Shown in pieces: positions 17,247-25,895 of a stretch of DNA of 64,000 bases. The notes below the pieces were generated by a model. That model was not told the origin of the DNA and made no database searches. It saw only the letters and a program-made list of their open reading frames with translations. Position 1 is the first letter of the stretch, and every line of letters starts with the position of its first letter. The DNA is taken from contig CAZRDM010000007.1 of the NCBI GenBank assembly GCA_964598845.1, forward strand, positions 48,120-112,119, in the 5' to 3' direction. The DNA comes from FEN-987 sp964598845 (GTDB lineage: Archaea; Thermoproteota; Bathyarchaeia; 40CM-2-53-6). The position numbers and the translations under genes are program-made.

Positions 17247-18943
17247 TATTTCCGTTCCTCCGGTTGGAATCTCGTTATCTTGACGTCTGAGAATTCAATT
17301 CGAGGACCATCGACCGTCTTGTACGCCAAAGTGTGTTTCATGAAGCAAACGTCGTCTCGATTCGGAAAGTCCAATCGGACATGCGATCCTCTAGATTCTT
17401 CACGGCTCAATGCTGAAACTACTATGACTTCGCTCAGTTCCAGCATTTGCTCAAGTTCGATTGCGCGGATCAGGTCGAGGTTGTAAATTCTATAGTTCAG
17501 AATCGGTCTCAGATGTTCTAGACGTTTCCGCAGTTCCCCAATCTTCGATCTTGCCTCTTCAAGACCTTCCTTGTCTCGAAACATGAAGGTTTTCTCGACC
17601 ATGAGGCTCCTCATTTCTTCTCGTATGGCCGATGGATCTTGGTCGCCCCTTCCATCAAAGAGACGCCGAAAATGGTCATGCTCAACTATGAGAGCTTCTT
17701 CCATGGTCGATGCAGCTTTTTTCTCGTCCCACATCGTGTTCTTCGCGAACATACCAGCCCGTTCGCCTGCGATCTTTCCGAAGACCACCGTGTCAAGGAG
17801 TGAATTTCCACCCAACCTGTTCGCGCCATGAACGCTGATGCAAGCGCATTCGCCCGCAGCATACAACCCCTTGATGATGGTCTCGCATTTCGCGTTGCAG
17901 TCTATTCCACCCATAGTGTAATGTTGAGCTGGTTGGACGGGTATTGGTTCGTCTATTGGGTCAATCCCGGCGAACTGGATCGCGATATCGCGAATGCCAG
18001 GAAGGTTGCTGAGAATCTTCTTCCTTCCCAGATGCCTGACATCCAAGTTAACGTAGGCGTTATCGACGCCACGCCCCTCGTTGATTTCCTTCTGAATAGA
18101 GCGACTCACAATATCACGAGGCGCCAGCTCCATGGCCTTGGCGGCATATCGTTGCATGAAGCGTTCGCCCTTAGAGTTTACTAGATATCCGCCTTCACCA
18201 CGTGCCCCTTCCGTGATGAGAATGCATGTCGGGTAGAGAGCCGTTGGATGGAATTGGACGAACTCCATATCCTTGAGAGCCACACCGGCTCTATACCCTA
18301 TGGCCATGCCGCTTCCGGTACAAATCATCGAGTTAGTCGACTTCCCGTAGATCCAACCAGCTCCGCCAGTTGCGAGTATCACAGCTTTGGCTCCGAGTAC
18401 CTCTAGGCGGCCCGTCAACATGTCGAAGGCAACAACACCTTTGACTGCGCCACCGTCCACGATGAGCGAGGTCACGAGCCATTCTTCATAGACTTTGACT
18501 TCCCTTTTGAGAACTTGCTCGTAAGCTGTGACTAGTAAGTAGTGTCCGGTCTTATCTGCTGCGTAACAGGTTCTTGGGTATCCTGCTCCCCCGAAAGGTC
18601 TTTGCGCGATCTTGCCGTCTTCAGTTCGACTGAAGGGGCAGCCCCAATGTTCCATCTCGATAATTCGTTCCGGGCCTTCTTTCGTCATTATTTCAACGGC
18701 ATCTTGATCCGCTAGGAAATCACTGCCTTTGACTGTATCGTATGCGTGTTTCTCCCAATTGTCGTCGCGATTCGCAGGAGTGTTTGCCAGGGCGGCATTG
18801 ATTCCTCCCTGAGCCGCGCCAGTATGGGACCTGAGTGGGTGAACTCTGCTGATAACCGCTGTGTCCGCATACTTCGAAGATTCGATCGCCGCCCGTAGTC
18901 CAGCAAGCCCGCCGCCGACGATGACTACATCATGGTAAATCAT
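17243..18943 (-). CDS. sdhA: Succinate dehydrogenase flavoprotein subunit
   Basis: A 566-residue SdhA. DVVIVGGGLAGLRAAIESS is the FAD Rossmann loop, and HPLRSHTGAAQGGINAAL near residues 36-53 includes the His that covalently binds FAD in this family. EFVQFHPTALYP near 228 and LITEGARGEGGYLVN near 242 hold the catalytic His and Arg residues. QPAQHYTMGGIDCN near 336 and GANRLGGNSLLDTVVFGK near 370 complete the capping and FAD domains. It oxidises succinate to fumarate, feeding the fumarase encoded 3 kb away. The start is ATG 18943, 12 bases after the SdhD stop. Confidence 0.95.
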   Translation of the reverse strand: MIYHDVVIVGGGLAGLRAAIESSKYADTAVISRVHPLRSHTGAAQGGINAALANTPANRDDNWEKHAYDTVKGSDFLADQDAVEIMTKEGPERIIEMEHWGCPFSRTEDGKIAQRPFGGAGYPRTCYAADKTGHYLLVTAYEQVLKREVKVYEEWLVTSLIVDGGAVKGVVAFDMLTGRLEVLGAKAVILATGGAGWIYGKSTNSMICTGSGMAIGYRAGVALKDMEFVQFHPTALYPTCILITEGARGEGGYLVNSKGERFMQRYAAKAMELAPRDIVSRSIQKEINEGRGVDNAYVNLDVRHLGRKKILSNLPGIRDIAIQFAGIDPIDEPIPVQPAQHYTMGGIDCNAKCETIIKGLYAAGECACISVHGANRLGGNSLLDTVVFGKIAGERAGMFAKNTMWDEKKAASTMEEALIVEHDHFRRLFDGRGDQDPSAIREEMRSLMVEKTFMFRDKEGLEEARSKIGELRKRLEHLRPILNYRIYNLDLIRAIELEQMLELSEVIVVSALSREESRGSHVRLDFPNRDDVCFMKHTLAYKTVDGPRIEFSDVKITRFQPEERKY

Positions 18944-18955
18944 GATCTGCTGACC

Positions 18956-19264
18956 TCACCATGCGAATAACAAGGGCCAGAAACCGTGCAGACCAAAGAG
19001 AAATGCCGCGAATCCCAGTAGAGCCAAGCTGGCAGACAGAAAGCGACGCCCCTGTATACCAAGTCCGAAATCCAGAGCAACTGTCCTCACTCCATTTAGA
19101 CCATGGAATAGCGCCAAGGCCAGCAGAGACAAGTCGATGATGGCCCGCAAGACTGCTGCCCAGTCTGTTACGAAGTTTGATGCCCACAGGTGCAATCCCA
19201 AGAAGACTACCAAGAGAACAGCAGTGACCCTTTGGAGGATCCACAGGAATACGCTTCTCCACAA
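18956..19264 (-). CDS. sdhD: Succinate dehydrogenase membrane anchor subunit (SdhD-like)
   Basis: A 102-residue protein with three membrane segments. The signature LALFHGLNGVRTVALDF near residues 51-67 contains the haem-b ligand His, as in cytochrome b556-type anchors, and LQRVTAVLLVVFLGLHLW carries a second His near the other membrane face. The same FHGLNGxR signature occurs in the adjacent sdhC, so both anchors belong to one haem-containing complex II. The start is TTG 19264, in WRSVFLW; no better start is available. It lies between sdhC and sdhA with short spacers. Confidence 0.85.
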   Translation of the reverse strand: MWRSVFLWILQRVTAVLLVVFLGLHLWASNFVTDWAAVLRAIIDLSLLALALFHGLNGVRTVALDFGLGIQGRRFLSASLALLGFAAFLFGLHGFWPLLFAW

Positions 19265-19287
19265 CTATCTTTCATCCTCTCTAAATT

Positions 19288-19734
19288 TCAACTCCAGGGC
19301 AACAGCGGTAGACCCAGAATGATGACATACGCGCTAGCCGCGATGGCCACAGCCATGCTAATCCAGAAACTCAGCCTATGCTTTCGGATCCCGAATCCTA
19401 AGTCTAGGAAGACAATTCTTATACCGTTCAATCCATGGAAGGCAATTATGCCCAGAGCGATCAAATCGAACAACAAAGTCGTTGAGCCGCCGACATAGAA
19501 TGGGTTTCTAAGTACGTCGAAGACTTGCGCTTGGGCACCTGTCGTGATTCCAAAGTTGGCTTGTGCAATAGCAGTAATGTGAGTAAGAAGAAAGATTAAC
19601 AGATATAATCCTGAAAATCGCTGAATCAGCCAAGCATACATTCCGAGCCTCATGTTGCGCGGATTCAAATCGCTGCTTCTATCCGTCAACTTTCGAAATG
19701 TCCTAGCCATGACGTATCCCACATCGAACTTCAA
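19288..19734 (-). CDS. sdhC: Succinate dehydrogenase cytochrome b subunit (SdhC-like)
   Basis: A 148-residue membrane protein with three hydrophobic segments after an N-terminal basic region. YAWLIQRFSGLYLLIFLLTH carries the conserved RxSG quinone-site motif, and IIAFHGLNGIRIVFLDLG the haem His. The TTG start at 19734 overlaps the preceding stop (ATTGA), while ATG 19710 is an alternative; both leave the core intact. It anchors SdhAB to the membrane and reduces quinone. Confidence 0.87.
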   Translation of the reverse strand: MKFDVGYVMARTFRKLTDRSSDLNPRNMRLGMYAWLIQRFSGLYLLIFLLTHITAIAQANFGITTGAQAQVFDVLRNPFYVGGSTTLLFDLIALGIIAFHGLNGIRIVFLDLGFGIRKHRLSFWISMAVAIAASAYVIILGLPLLPWS

Positions 19735-19934
19735 TCATAGAAAACCACCTTGGCCACGTAAACGAGAGCAGCGAAACAGAGGACGGCGAGACCGAGAAAG
19801 ACGCCGAAGATCTTCTGGTAACCGGCTAGGTCAGCAATCATAGCCTCGTACAGGAAAAGCAACTCGAGTATTGTTATGATTCCGGCTAAGACAAGCCAAC
19901 TGCGAGGCAGTGCTACTAATTTCAAATTGGCCAC
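19731..19934 (-). CDS. Small two-segment membrane protein in the bc/SDH operon
   Basis: A 67-residue protein with two hydrophobic segments: SWLVLAGIITILELLFLYEA near residues 12-31 and KIFGVFLGLAVLCFAALVYV near 41-60. I recognise no family. It starts one base after the upstream small gene and its stop overlaps the sdhC TTG, so it is translated as part of the respiratory operon. A small accessory subunit of the cytochrome b complex or of complex II is the natural inference. It contains no Cys or His arranged as a cofactor site. Confidence 0.6.
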   Translation of the reverse strand: MANLKLVALPRSWLVLAGIITILELLFLYEAMIADLAGYQKIFGVFLGLAVLCFAALVYVAKVVFYD

Positions 19935-20195
19935 CTATTCGAACCATCCTACCTTGTTGCGTATTCGTCCAGCTCTCTTGTCAAGTCTGTAAATCGCACG
20001 AGCAAGGAACACAGTAGCGACAGAACCCCCTGCCAAATATAGTACGATTAGTATGCCATCACCGATGCTGAAGCCCCTTGTGGCAGCGCTGAGCAGAAGA
20101 GGCATCAAATTCGAGACGGCATAAGTGCTCGTCACGAAGGCGAGCGCGAGCATGGAGAATTCAGCTAAACGTTTCATCCGATTGTCCGTCCTCAA
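19935..20195 (-). CDS. Small two-segment membrane protein next to cytochrome b
   Basis: An 86-residue protein with hydrophobic segments near residues 14-34 (LALAFVTSTYAVSNLMPLLL) and 43-64 (GDGILIVLYLAGGSVATVFL), followed by a basic tail, RLDKRAGRIRNKVGW. Its start overlaps the end of the subunit-IV-like gene by four bases. I recognise no family. Tight coupling between the cytochrome b and SDH genes suggests an accessory subunit of one of these complexes. An internal ATG at codon 7 is an alternative start. Confidence 0.58.
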   Translation of the reverse strand: MRTDNRMKRLAEFSMLALAFVTSTYAVSNLMPLLLSAATRGFSIGDGILIVLYLAGGSVATVFLARAIYRLDKRAGRIRNKVGWFE

Positions 20196-20734
20196 GACCG
20201 AGCACCTCTAATTATCCGGCGGTTGGTTACAAAGACCAGAAGGATCAATCCCAAAGCTAACAGGTTCGTAGCTAGGAAAACCGTTGTGAAGACAACATCG
20301 GAAAAGGTTCCAACTTGCCCGGGCGACATATAGCCGTAAATCGTCAACGCTAAGAATTCAAGGATAATGAAGAACGCGATCGCAGTAAAAACCGGGCGTC
20401 TCAGGGGGCGACGCTCTGGGCCTTTATCAAGGAAAGGAATGAGGAGCATGAAGATACCGAGCCCCGTCAGAAGCAGTATAGCGTAGAACGGCTCAACCCT
20501 CTCTGTCTTCAGGAATTGATAGACGCCCATGAAATACCATTCAGGTTCGAGAATCGAAGGTGGATTGGTTGGATCGAATCTCTCGCCTAGTTTGACCGGA
20601 AAGAGTGAGACGAAGATCGCCAGCAGTCCCATTACCGCGATCGCAAGACTCATCTCAGCCAGCAAAACATTTGGGAAGAAAGCAACCTCATTGTCTTCTT
20701 CGCTTTGCTGTTCAGAGCGGCTTCGCAATTCCAT
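20192..20734 (-). CDS. Cytochrome b C-terminal domain protein (subunit IV-like)
   Basis: A 180-residue membrane protein with four hydrophobic segments. The diagnostic quinol-oxidation motif is PEWY in SILEPEWYFMGVYQFLKTE near residue 63, as in the C-terminal half of cytochrome b or subunit IV of b6f complexes. Encoding the N- and C-terminal halves separately is the b6f-like arrangement. The ATG at 20734 lies 23 bases inside the end of the cytochrome b N-terminal gene. It forms the Qo site with the Rieske protein and the b6-like subunit. Confidence 0.88.
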   Translation of the reverse strand: MELRSRSEQQSEEDNEVAFFPNVLLAEMSLAIAVMGLLAIFVSLFPVKLGERFDPTNPPSILEPEWYFMGVYQFLKTERVEPFYAILLLTGLGIFMLLIPFLDKGPERRPLRRPVFTAIAFFIILEFLALTIYGYMSPGQVGTFSDVVFTTVFLATNLLALGLILLVFVTNRRIIRGARS

Positions 20735-21359
20735 GTCTCCGAACCATCCAGAAATGAAGGGCCATTAGAAGAATGAGTAGGCCCGGTATCAGTAGGACAT
20801 GGCTGGTGTAGAAGCGGAGTAGTGTATCAAGGTAGTTTCTTCCCCAGATCAAGTAGGTTATCATGCCTCCGATTTGTGGTATTGAAGACACTAGTCCGAG
20901 TCCAACGCCTGCGGCGCCCACTCCTTCTTGGTCCCATCGAAGCACGTAACCTGTAAACCCGGCTATTATTGTGAGAGCCCCGAGTCCAACGCCCACGATC
21001 CAGTTGAGTTCTCGAGGCTTCTTGTAGGCGCCTGTGAAGTACACTCTCAGCATATGAAGAATTGATGTGATTATCATTCCGTTCCCAGCGTAGAAGTGAA
21101 CACCGCGAATGAGCCATCCGTAACGCACGTTCTCGGAGATCTCTCGGACACTATCATAGGCCATTTCCGGTGTTGGCCTATAGTACATGCCAAGCATTAC
21201 CCCCGTCACCGCGAGTAGGACGAAGAAAAGGAAGGTCAAACCTCCAAGGCAGTACATAGGGTTCAAAGCTCGCTCTGTGATACTCGTTGTGAGAATAGGC
21301 TCGATTCTGGTCCTCTCGACTAGCCACTTCCAGATTCTTTCGAAGGAGCCCTGCGCCAT
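20712..21359 (-). CDS. Cytochrome b6-like N-terminal subunit
   Basis: A 215-residue protein with four main membrane helices. Haem ligands are the His pair in GVHFYAGN and ILHMLRVY in helix B, and the pair in YTSHVLLIP and MALHFW in helix D. The helix D pair is separated by 14 residues, the spacing of b6f rather than mitochondrial bc1. GFTGYVLRWDQ is the conserved loop after helix C. It carries electrons between the quinol oxidation and reduction sites. No cytochrome c1 or f gene is present in the run, so the electron acceptor of the complex is not evident. Confidence 0.9.
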   Translation of the reverse strand: MAQGSFERIWKWLVERTRIEPILTTSITERALNPMYCLGGLTFLFFVLLAVTGVMLGMYYRPTPEMAYDSVREISENVRYGWLIRGVHFYAGNGMIITSILHMLRVYFTGAYKKPRELNWIVGVGLGALTIIAGFTGYVLRWDQEGVGAAGVGLGLVSSIPQIGGMITYLIWGRNYLDTLLRFYTSHVLLIPGLLILLMALHFWMVRRHGIAKPL

Positions 21360-21365
21360 TCCTGT

Positions 21366-21896
21366 TCAGCTCTCACCATAAAGCGGAAGACCGCTTTCGT
21401 AGCCATTCGCGAAAATCTCGCCCTGATCATCAATTTCAAGTTTGATCTTAGGCATAGGTCTCGGGGCGGGACCTGCTAAGACCACGCCCACCCTGGGTTC
21501 GAAGACGGCCCCGTGGCAAGGACAGAAAATCTGCTGGGGATCACTCTCCCATCCTTTCACTGCGACCTTGTTGTAGTGGACTTGACATCCGAGGTGAGTA
21601 CAGAGCGCGTCGTACGCCACGAATCCCCCACCCGGGAGATGTATCAGTACGGCTGGTCTATCCTGGTGAGGATACTCGAACAGAACGCTCTCGTTCTCGG
21701 GGATCTCCTTTGAATTGGCGACCCTCACTCGTGGGTATGCGACTGGCCCTGTTTCCCTTGGAGCGAATAGGAACTGGATTAACCGTTCAACCGGAATTAG
21801 TAGTACTACCCCTCCAAACAACACGGCAGCTTTCAACGCATTCCTCCGGCTAAGCCTCCGTAAGCCTGTTGGCTCCTCTCGCTCGCGGTTTGACAA
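21366..21896 (-). CDS. Rieske [2Fe-2S] protein of a cytochrome b complex
   Basis: A 176-residue protein. The N-terminus has a twin-arginine-type anchor, LSRRNALKAAVLFGGVVLLI, that is probably not cleaved. Cluster motifs are CTHLGC near residue 100 and CPCHGA near 125, with Cys and His ligands and the disulfide cysteines both present. GPAPRPMPK follows, as in respiratory Rieske proteins. It is the first gene of the nine-gene respiratory run. An A/T-rich box at 21930-21939 lies about 35-45 bases before the TTG start. Confidence 0.93.
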   Translation of the reverse strand: MSNREREEPTGLRRLSRRNALKAAVLFGGVVLLIPVERLIQFLFAPRETGPVAYPRVRVANSKEIPENESVLFEYPHQDRPAVLIHLPGGGFVAYDALCTHLGCQVHYNKVAVKGWESDPQQIFCPCHGAVFEPRVGVVLAGPAPRPMPKIKLEIDDQGEIFANGYESGLPLYGES

Positions 21897-21929
21897 CGCT
21901 TATACTCGCTGGTAAGAGACGAAACGCTG

Positions 21930-21939
21930 TTTATTTATG
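21930..21939 (-). promoter_or_regulatory. Candidate TATA box of the respiratory operon
   Basis: CATAAATAAA on the minus strand lies 34 bases upstream of the Rieske start. It would drive the whole run down to sdhB. Nothing else gene-like was seen in 21940-22194. Confidence 0.45.
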
Positions 21940-22194
21940 TCGGAAAGAAAGAAAATACTACTATGTATGTTACTGCCGCATCTGATTGTAAGTAAAAATA
22001 GGCCCGTTCAAATTCTTGATCAATCGGACACAGCGTCTACTTGCCAACTTGTAACCGCGACAACCTGAAGCGTTGAGTTAGATTCTGCGGTGGCACCCCA
22101 GTTTCGTCTCCCGCAACTCCAACATTCATAGATGTCATGCAGTTGCCTTACAACGTTTTACACAGGAATCATGTGGCAGAGCCTCAAGGCAGGG

Positions 22195-22448
22195 TCATCC
22201 AACGGCGTAGGCAGTCCTTGAGCTGATCATGTATCTTGCCACAATCTCGAACAGTACAACAAGATAAGACAGGGGCAGGATCTGAAGGAAGAGAGCGCAA
22301 TAGCGGCGCGTCAAGACTAGGATCAGGCTAACAAGAGTAGCCGCGGCCGTTTCAGCGAAGAAGCCCCGTAGAAACCTATCCAACTCTTCCGAGGAAATCC
22401 GACGGCAGCAGCAAAGATAGCTGTTGTGAAAATAGGAACTTTAGACAT
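22195..22448 (-). pseudogene. Small membrane protein, apparently frameshifted
   Basis: Frame A starts at ATG 22448 (MSKVPIFTTAIFAAAVGF) and is terminated at 22323 after a hydrophilic, low-quality run. Frame B (22195-22383) carries GFFAETAAATLVSLILVLTR and LFLQILPLSYLVVLFEIVARY. Joining the frames near 22375-22390 gives one protein of roughly 80 residues with three hydrophobic segments. A strong TATA-like AATATATCTT precedes the ATG by about 14-23 bases. I recognise no family. A base error or true decay are equally possible. Confidence 0.4.
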
Positions 22449-22461
22449 AGATTCTAGGTTA

Positions 22462-22498
22462 AGATATATTCCCGGTCACAGTTCCGTTACCGCGGTAA
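22462..22498 (-). promoter_or_regulatory. TATA-like box with an upstream perfect palindrome
   Basis: AATATATCTT (minus strand, 22462-22471) is followed upstream by the 12-bp perfect palindrome TTACCGCGGTAA at 22487-22498. The order is palindrome, TATA, short leader, ATG 22448, as expected of a regulated archaeal promoter. The regulator is unknown. The remaining bases to 22570 hold nothing recognisable. Confidence 0.4.
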
Positions 22499-22570
22499 TT
22501 CGACAGTCACTTCATGGACAGCATCGTGACGTTTCTCAGACCGAAGAAGACCGGCGTTCGTTGATTGGTT

Positions 22571-23497
22571 TCAGCCAATAGGTCTCCTGTAAGGTTGCCC
22601 AGTAAAGGCGAAGGTCTTGAAAAGTTCGTAAACCTTTTCTGGGACTCCTTCGACAACGTTCAAGCCTAGTGCACGGGCAACATCTAGAGTGATCGGGGTT
22701 GCGTGAGACATATAACCCCGCGCCAGAAAGTCGGCTACTCGCTCCGCCTGTTCCTTATCCATCTTGTCTTCCAAGAGCCACATAACGAACGCTTTGGCGT
22801 TCTCCGTTTCTAGGTTTGCAACGTCGGACATGATGATCATTCGGTCAGTGATATTCTGAATTGGTTTACTCTTAAGGAGGGTGGACAGAGAACTCGCTGG
22901 CCATGTGCCGTCTGCTGTTGGAATCTGCGGGTCAACAGGGCCAAGTACGCTGTATTTCTCCATACGAATCTCGTCGGCGGCGAGGCTCATCAATGAACCT
23001 CCTGACATTGCGTAAAAGGGAACCATCACGGTCACTTTGGCTCGGTGGAACTTGATAGCCATGGCCATCATTTCAGCTGCGAGAGCGTAGCCACCGGGTG
23101 TGTGGATTATCAGATCCACAGGCTTATCTGGGGGAGTTCGGCGGAACTGCTGAAGAACGGTCTCGGTATCCTCAATGCCGATCTCGGTGTCCTCTCCAGG
23201 TTCCGTCCAAAGTTCCTTTTTGTGAATCATAGTGATCACCTTCGTTCCACGTTCTTGTTCGAACTCCTCAAGGATGTTTCGTCGCCAAGCTAGGATCTCT
23301 GTCTTAGTCATGGGTCGTTTTGGAGCAACTGACGATTGAGGTGCAGTAGCCTCGTCACCTTCCTCCACCATCTCTTGACGCGGTCTTATCCCGCTCTTCT
23401 GCTGTCGAACGATGTAGATGATCGCAATAGAGTTCAGGGCAGAAATCACGACAAGTCCGATGCCAAGGAAGATTTCAGACACATCCAAGGCGATCAC
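22571..23497 (-). CDS. Membrane-anchored SDH_sah/ClpP-like serine protease (copy A)
   Basis: A 308-residue protein with an N-terminal membrane anchor (IFLGIGLVVISALNSIAIIYI), a charged linker, then an SDH_sah domain related to ClpP/SppA. DKPVDLIIHTPGGYALAAEM near residue 120 forms the oxyanion region, and VPFYAMSGGSLMSLAADEIR near 155 carries the likely nucleophile Ser (AMSGG). The C-terminal PITLDVARALGLNV is conserved with the neighbour. It probably degrades membrane or misfolded proteins on the cytoplasmic side. It starts three bases after copy B, so the two are coupled and may form a hetero-oligomer. Confidence 0.8.
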   Translation of the reverse strand: MIALDVSEIFLGIGLVVISALNSIAIIYIVRQQKSGIRPRQEMVEEGDEATAPQSSVAPKRPMTKTEILAWRRNILEEFEQERGTKVITMIHKKELWTEPGEDTEIGIEDTETVLQQFRRTPPDKPVDLIIHTPGGYALAAEMMAMAIKFHRAKVTVMVPFYAMSGGSLMSLAADEIRMEKYSVLGPVDPQIPTADGTWPASSLSTLLKSKPIQNITDRMIIMSDVANLETENAKAFVMWLLEDKMDKEQAERVADFLARGYMSHATPITLDVARALGLNVVEGVPEKVYELFKTFAFTGQPYRRPIG

Positions 23498-23500
23498 TCT

Positions 23501-24394
23501 TCATTGGTATGACTTGCCTGATCTCTTCCCACCGCTGAACTCGATCGTTTCGAACAGCTGGTGAACCTTCTCAGGGACACCCTCAATGACATTGAGATGT
23601 ATCGCCCGAGCAACATCCAAAGTGATCGGGGTTGAACTTGCCATGAACCCGCCCACTAGGAAATCTGCAACCTGACTTGCCTGTTCCTCATTCATCTTGT
23701 CTTGAAGAAGCCATTTCACGAACTCCCTTGCATTTTCGGTTTCCATGCGCGCGGATTCTGCGAGAAGAATTGTTCGATCCGCGATGAGTTCCATGGGTTT
23801 CCGCTTCAGGATCGCCATTATCCAATTTGCCGGCATGTCGTCTATTTGCGGTTCCAATGGGGCGAGGATGCTATACCTTTCCATCATGATCTCGTCTGCG
23901 GCGAGTGCGAGGTAGGTGCCATCTGACATTGCATAGAATGGGATCATCACCGTGACTTTTGCAGGGTGGTATTTGAGCGCCATAGCCATGAGGTCGGCAG
24001 CGAAAGTCAATCCTCCCTCGGTGTGAAGAATGAAGTCTATCGGTTTGTCCCGGGGAGTCTGCCTAACCTCCTGAAGTATGAACTCAGAATCATCAAGAAC
24101 GATTTCCGGTTCTTCGTCGCTCTTGCTCCAAGGTTCCTTCCTATGGATAAGAGTGATCACTCTGCTACCTCTTTCTTCCTCAAGCTCATGAATCAGCTGC
24201 GCTCTTCGAGCGATTATCTCTTCCTTTGATGGACCATCTTCCAGTTCTTCAGCTTCTGTTTCTTGTTCATCCTCGAGTCCGGCTTGAACTGGAGGTGTTG
24301 ATGGAAGTCGACGAATCACGTAAAGGCTCGTCAATGCGTTGATTGATACCGATACCGCCAAGGCAGCTGAGAGTACGGTGTCAAAGTCTACCAA
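23501..24394 (-). CDS. Membrane-anchored SDH_sah/ClpP-like serine protease (copy B)
   Basis: A 297-residue paralogue of the next gene with the same architecture: N-terminal hydrophobic anchor (VLSAALAVSVSINALTSLYV), acidic linker, protease domain. DKPIDFILHTEGGLTFAADL replaces the TPGG of copy A with TEGG, and IPFYAMSDGTYLALAADEIM keeps the Ser but has DGT instead of GGS. These differences near the active site suggest specialisation of one subunit. It is the first gene of the pair. The 136 bases upstream are A/T-rich and hold the promoter. Confidence 0.8.
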   Translation of the reverse strand: MVDFDTVLSAALAVSVSINALTSLYVIRRLPSTPPVQAGLEDEQETEAEELEDGPSKEEIIARRAQLIHELEEERGSRVITLIHRKEPWSKSDEEPEIVLDDSEFILQEVRQTPRDKPIDFILHTEGGLTFAADLMAMALKYHPAKVTVMIPFYAMSDGTYLALAADEIMMERYSILAPLEPQIDDMPANWIMAILKRKPMELIADRTILLAESARMETENAREFVKWLLQDKMNEEQASQVADFLVGGFMASSTPITLDVARAIHLNVIEGVPEKVHQLFETIEFSGGKRSGKSYQ

Positions 24395-24530
24395 GACAAC
24401 TCACCGTCAGGCAAAGGGCATAGAATTGGGAATTGATGTTATTTTGAGAAATCTAAATGTTTTGAGAATCTGATAAAGCAATTACTCCGAAGTGCACTGG
24501 GCCTTGCTACGTTGACCTCAGAGAACCATC

Positions 24531-25895
24531 TCAGTCCGTGATTCCTAGGACTTCTATCTTTGAAGGCTCAAAGTCCTCGAGACTACCATTTAGGAAAGCG
24601 TCGTATGCCTGTAGATCTAGTAGGCCATGCCCGCAGTTATTGAAGGTAATTACCTTCTTCTCTCCCGTCTTCTTACATCGTAAGGCTTCATCGATGGCGT
24701 ACTTCACGTTATGTGCAGTTTCCGGAGCGGTTATCATGCCCTCACTCTGAGCCAAGATTCGCGCCGCTTCAAAAACTTCAGTTTGTGAGTATGCAACGGA
24801 CGTCATGTAGCCCTTATTGATGAGGAAGGAGAGGGAGGGAGCCTTTCCGTGGTATCGGAGGCCCCCAGCATGGATTGGCGGCGGCTGATATTTGTGTCCG
24901 ATTGTATACATCTTCAAGAGCGGTGCCAGTTCAGCTGTGTCGCCAAAATCGTACGTGTAAGCGCCACGTGTTGTTGAAGGCACCGCCTTGGGCTCGCAGG
25001 CAATGAACTCGGTTGCCGATTTTCCCTTCAGTTTATCAGTTATGAACGGATATGCGAAACCAGCAAAATTAGATCCTCCACCAATGCAACCGCATATCAC
25101 ATCAGGTTGGACATCGATCATCTCGAATTGTTTCTTTGCCTCTTGCCCAACAATGGTCTGGTGTAGTAGGACGTGATTGAGAACAGAACCTAAACAGTAT
25201 CTTGTGTTATCACGACTGAGACAGTCCTCCAGAGCTTCACTGATCGCAATTCCAAGAGACCCAGTGTTATCAGGGTCTAATTCGAGGAGGCTTCGCCCAA
25301 ACTTAGTCTTCTCACTCGGTGAGGCTACAACATCTGCGCCATACGTTTCCATCATTACTCTGCGTCCAGGCTTCTGATCGTAGCTTGCTCGAACCATGTA
25401 TACACTACACTTCAAGCCAAAGAGTGCAGCCGCCATTGCCAAGGCCGAACCCCACTGCCCGGCGCCGGTCTCTGTTACAACCCGTTCTATTCCCTGAACC
25501 ATGTTGTAGTACGCCTGAGCGATCGCTGTATTGGGCTTATGACTCCCGGTTGGATTGACGTACTCACACTTGTAGTAGATCTCCGCAGGCGTGTTGAGAT
25601 GCCTCTCCAGTCTCCTTGCGCGAACTAGAGGCGTAGGACGTGGGAGGTGGAGGTATGCGTCGAACACTTCATCAGGGATTTTGATGAAGCGTTCCGTTGA
25701 GACTTCTTGCATTATGAGGTCCTTCGCAAAGATTCGTAGGAGTGGTTCAGGGGATACAGGTTTCAGTGTTCTAGGATCCAATGGAGGGGGCAACGGCTCG
25801 GGGAGATCTGCGAGAATGTTGTACCAGTGGGTGGGCATCTCGTCCTGTGACAGGAAGATCGCACGATCTTTCCCAATCATTTCTTGTTTGGTCAA
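24531..25895 (-). CDS. trpB2: Tryptophan synthase beta-like PLP enzyme (TrpB2 type)
   Basis: A 454-residue fold-type II PLP enzyme of the TrpB2 group, longer than TrpB1 by an N-terminal region. YVNPTGSHKPNTAIAQAYYN near residue 113 contains the PLP Lys. TETGAGQWGSALAMAAALFG binds substrate, CGCIGGGSNFAG binds the cofactor phosphate, and the C-terminal ITFNNCGHGLLDLQAY is characteristic of TrpB2. TrpB2 condenses indole with serine or phosphoserine. No trpA or other trp gene lies nearby, so indole salvage or another role is possible. The TTG at 25895 follows GAGGGACGA. It is divergent from an ACT-domain regulator. Confidence 0.9.
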   Translation of the reverse strand: MTKQEMIGKDRAIFLSQDEMPTHWYNILADLPEPLPPPLDPRTLKPVSPEPLLRIFAKDLIMQEVSTERFIKIPDEVFDAYLHLPRPTPLVRARRLERHLNTPAEIYYKCEYVNPTGSHKPNTAIAQAYYNMVQGIERVVTETGAGQWGSALAMAAALFGLKCSVYMVRASYDQKPGRRVMMETYGADVVASPSEKTKFGRSLLELDPDNTGSLGIAISEALEDCLSRDNTRYCLGSVLNHVLLHQTIVGQEAKKQFEMIDVQPDVICGCIGGGSNFAGFAYPFITDKLKGKSATEFIACEPKAVPSTTRGAYTYDFGDTAELAPLLKMYTIGHKYQPPPIHAGGLRYHGKAPSLSFLINKGYMTSVAYSQTEVFEAARILAQSEGMITAPETAHNVKYAIDEALRCKKTGEKKVITFNNCGHGLLDLQAYDAFLNGSLEDFEPSKIEVLGITD

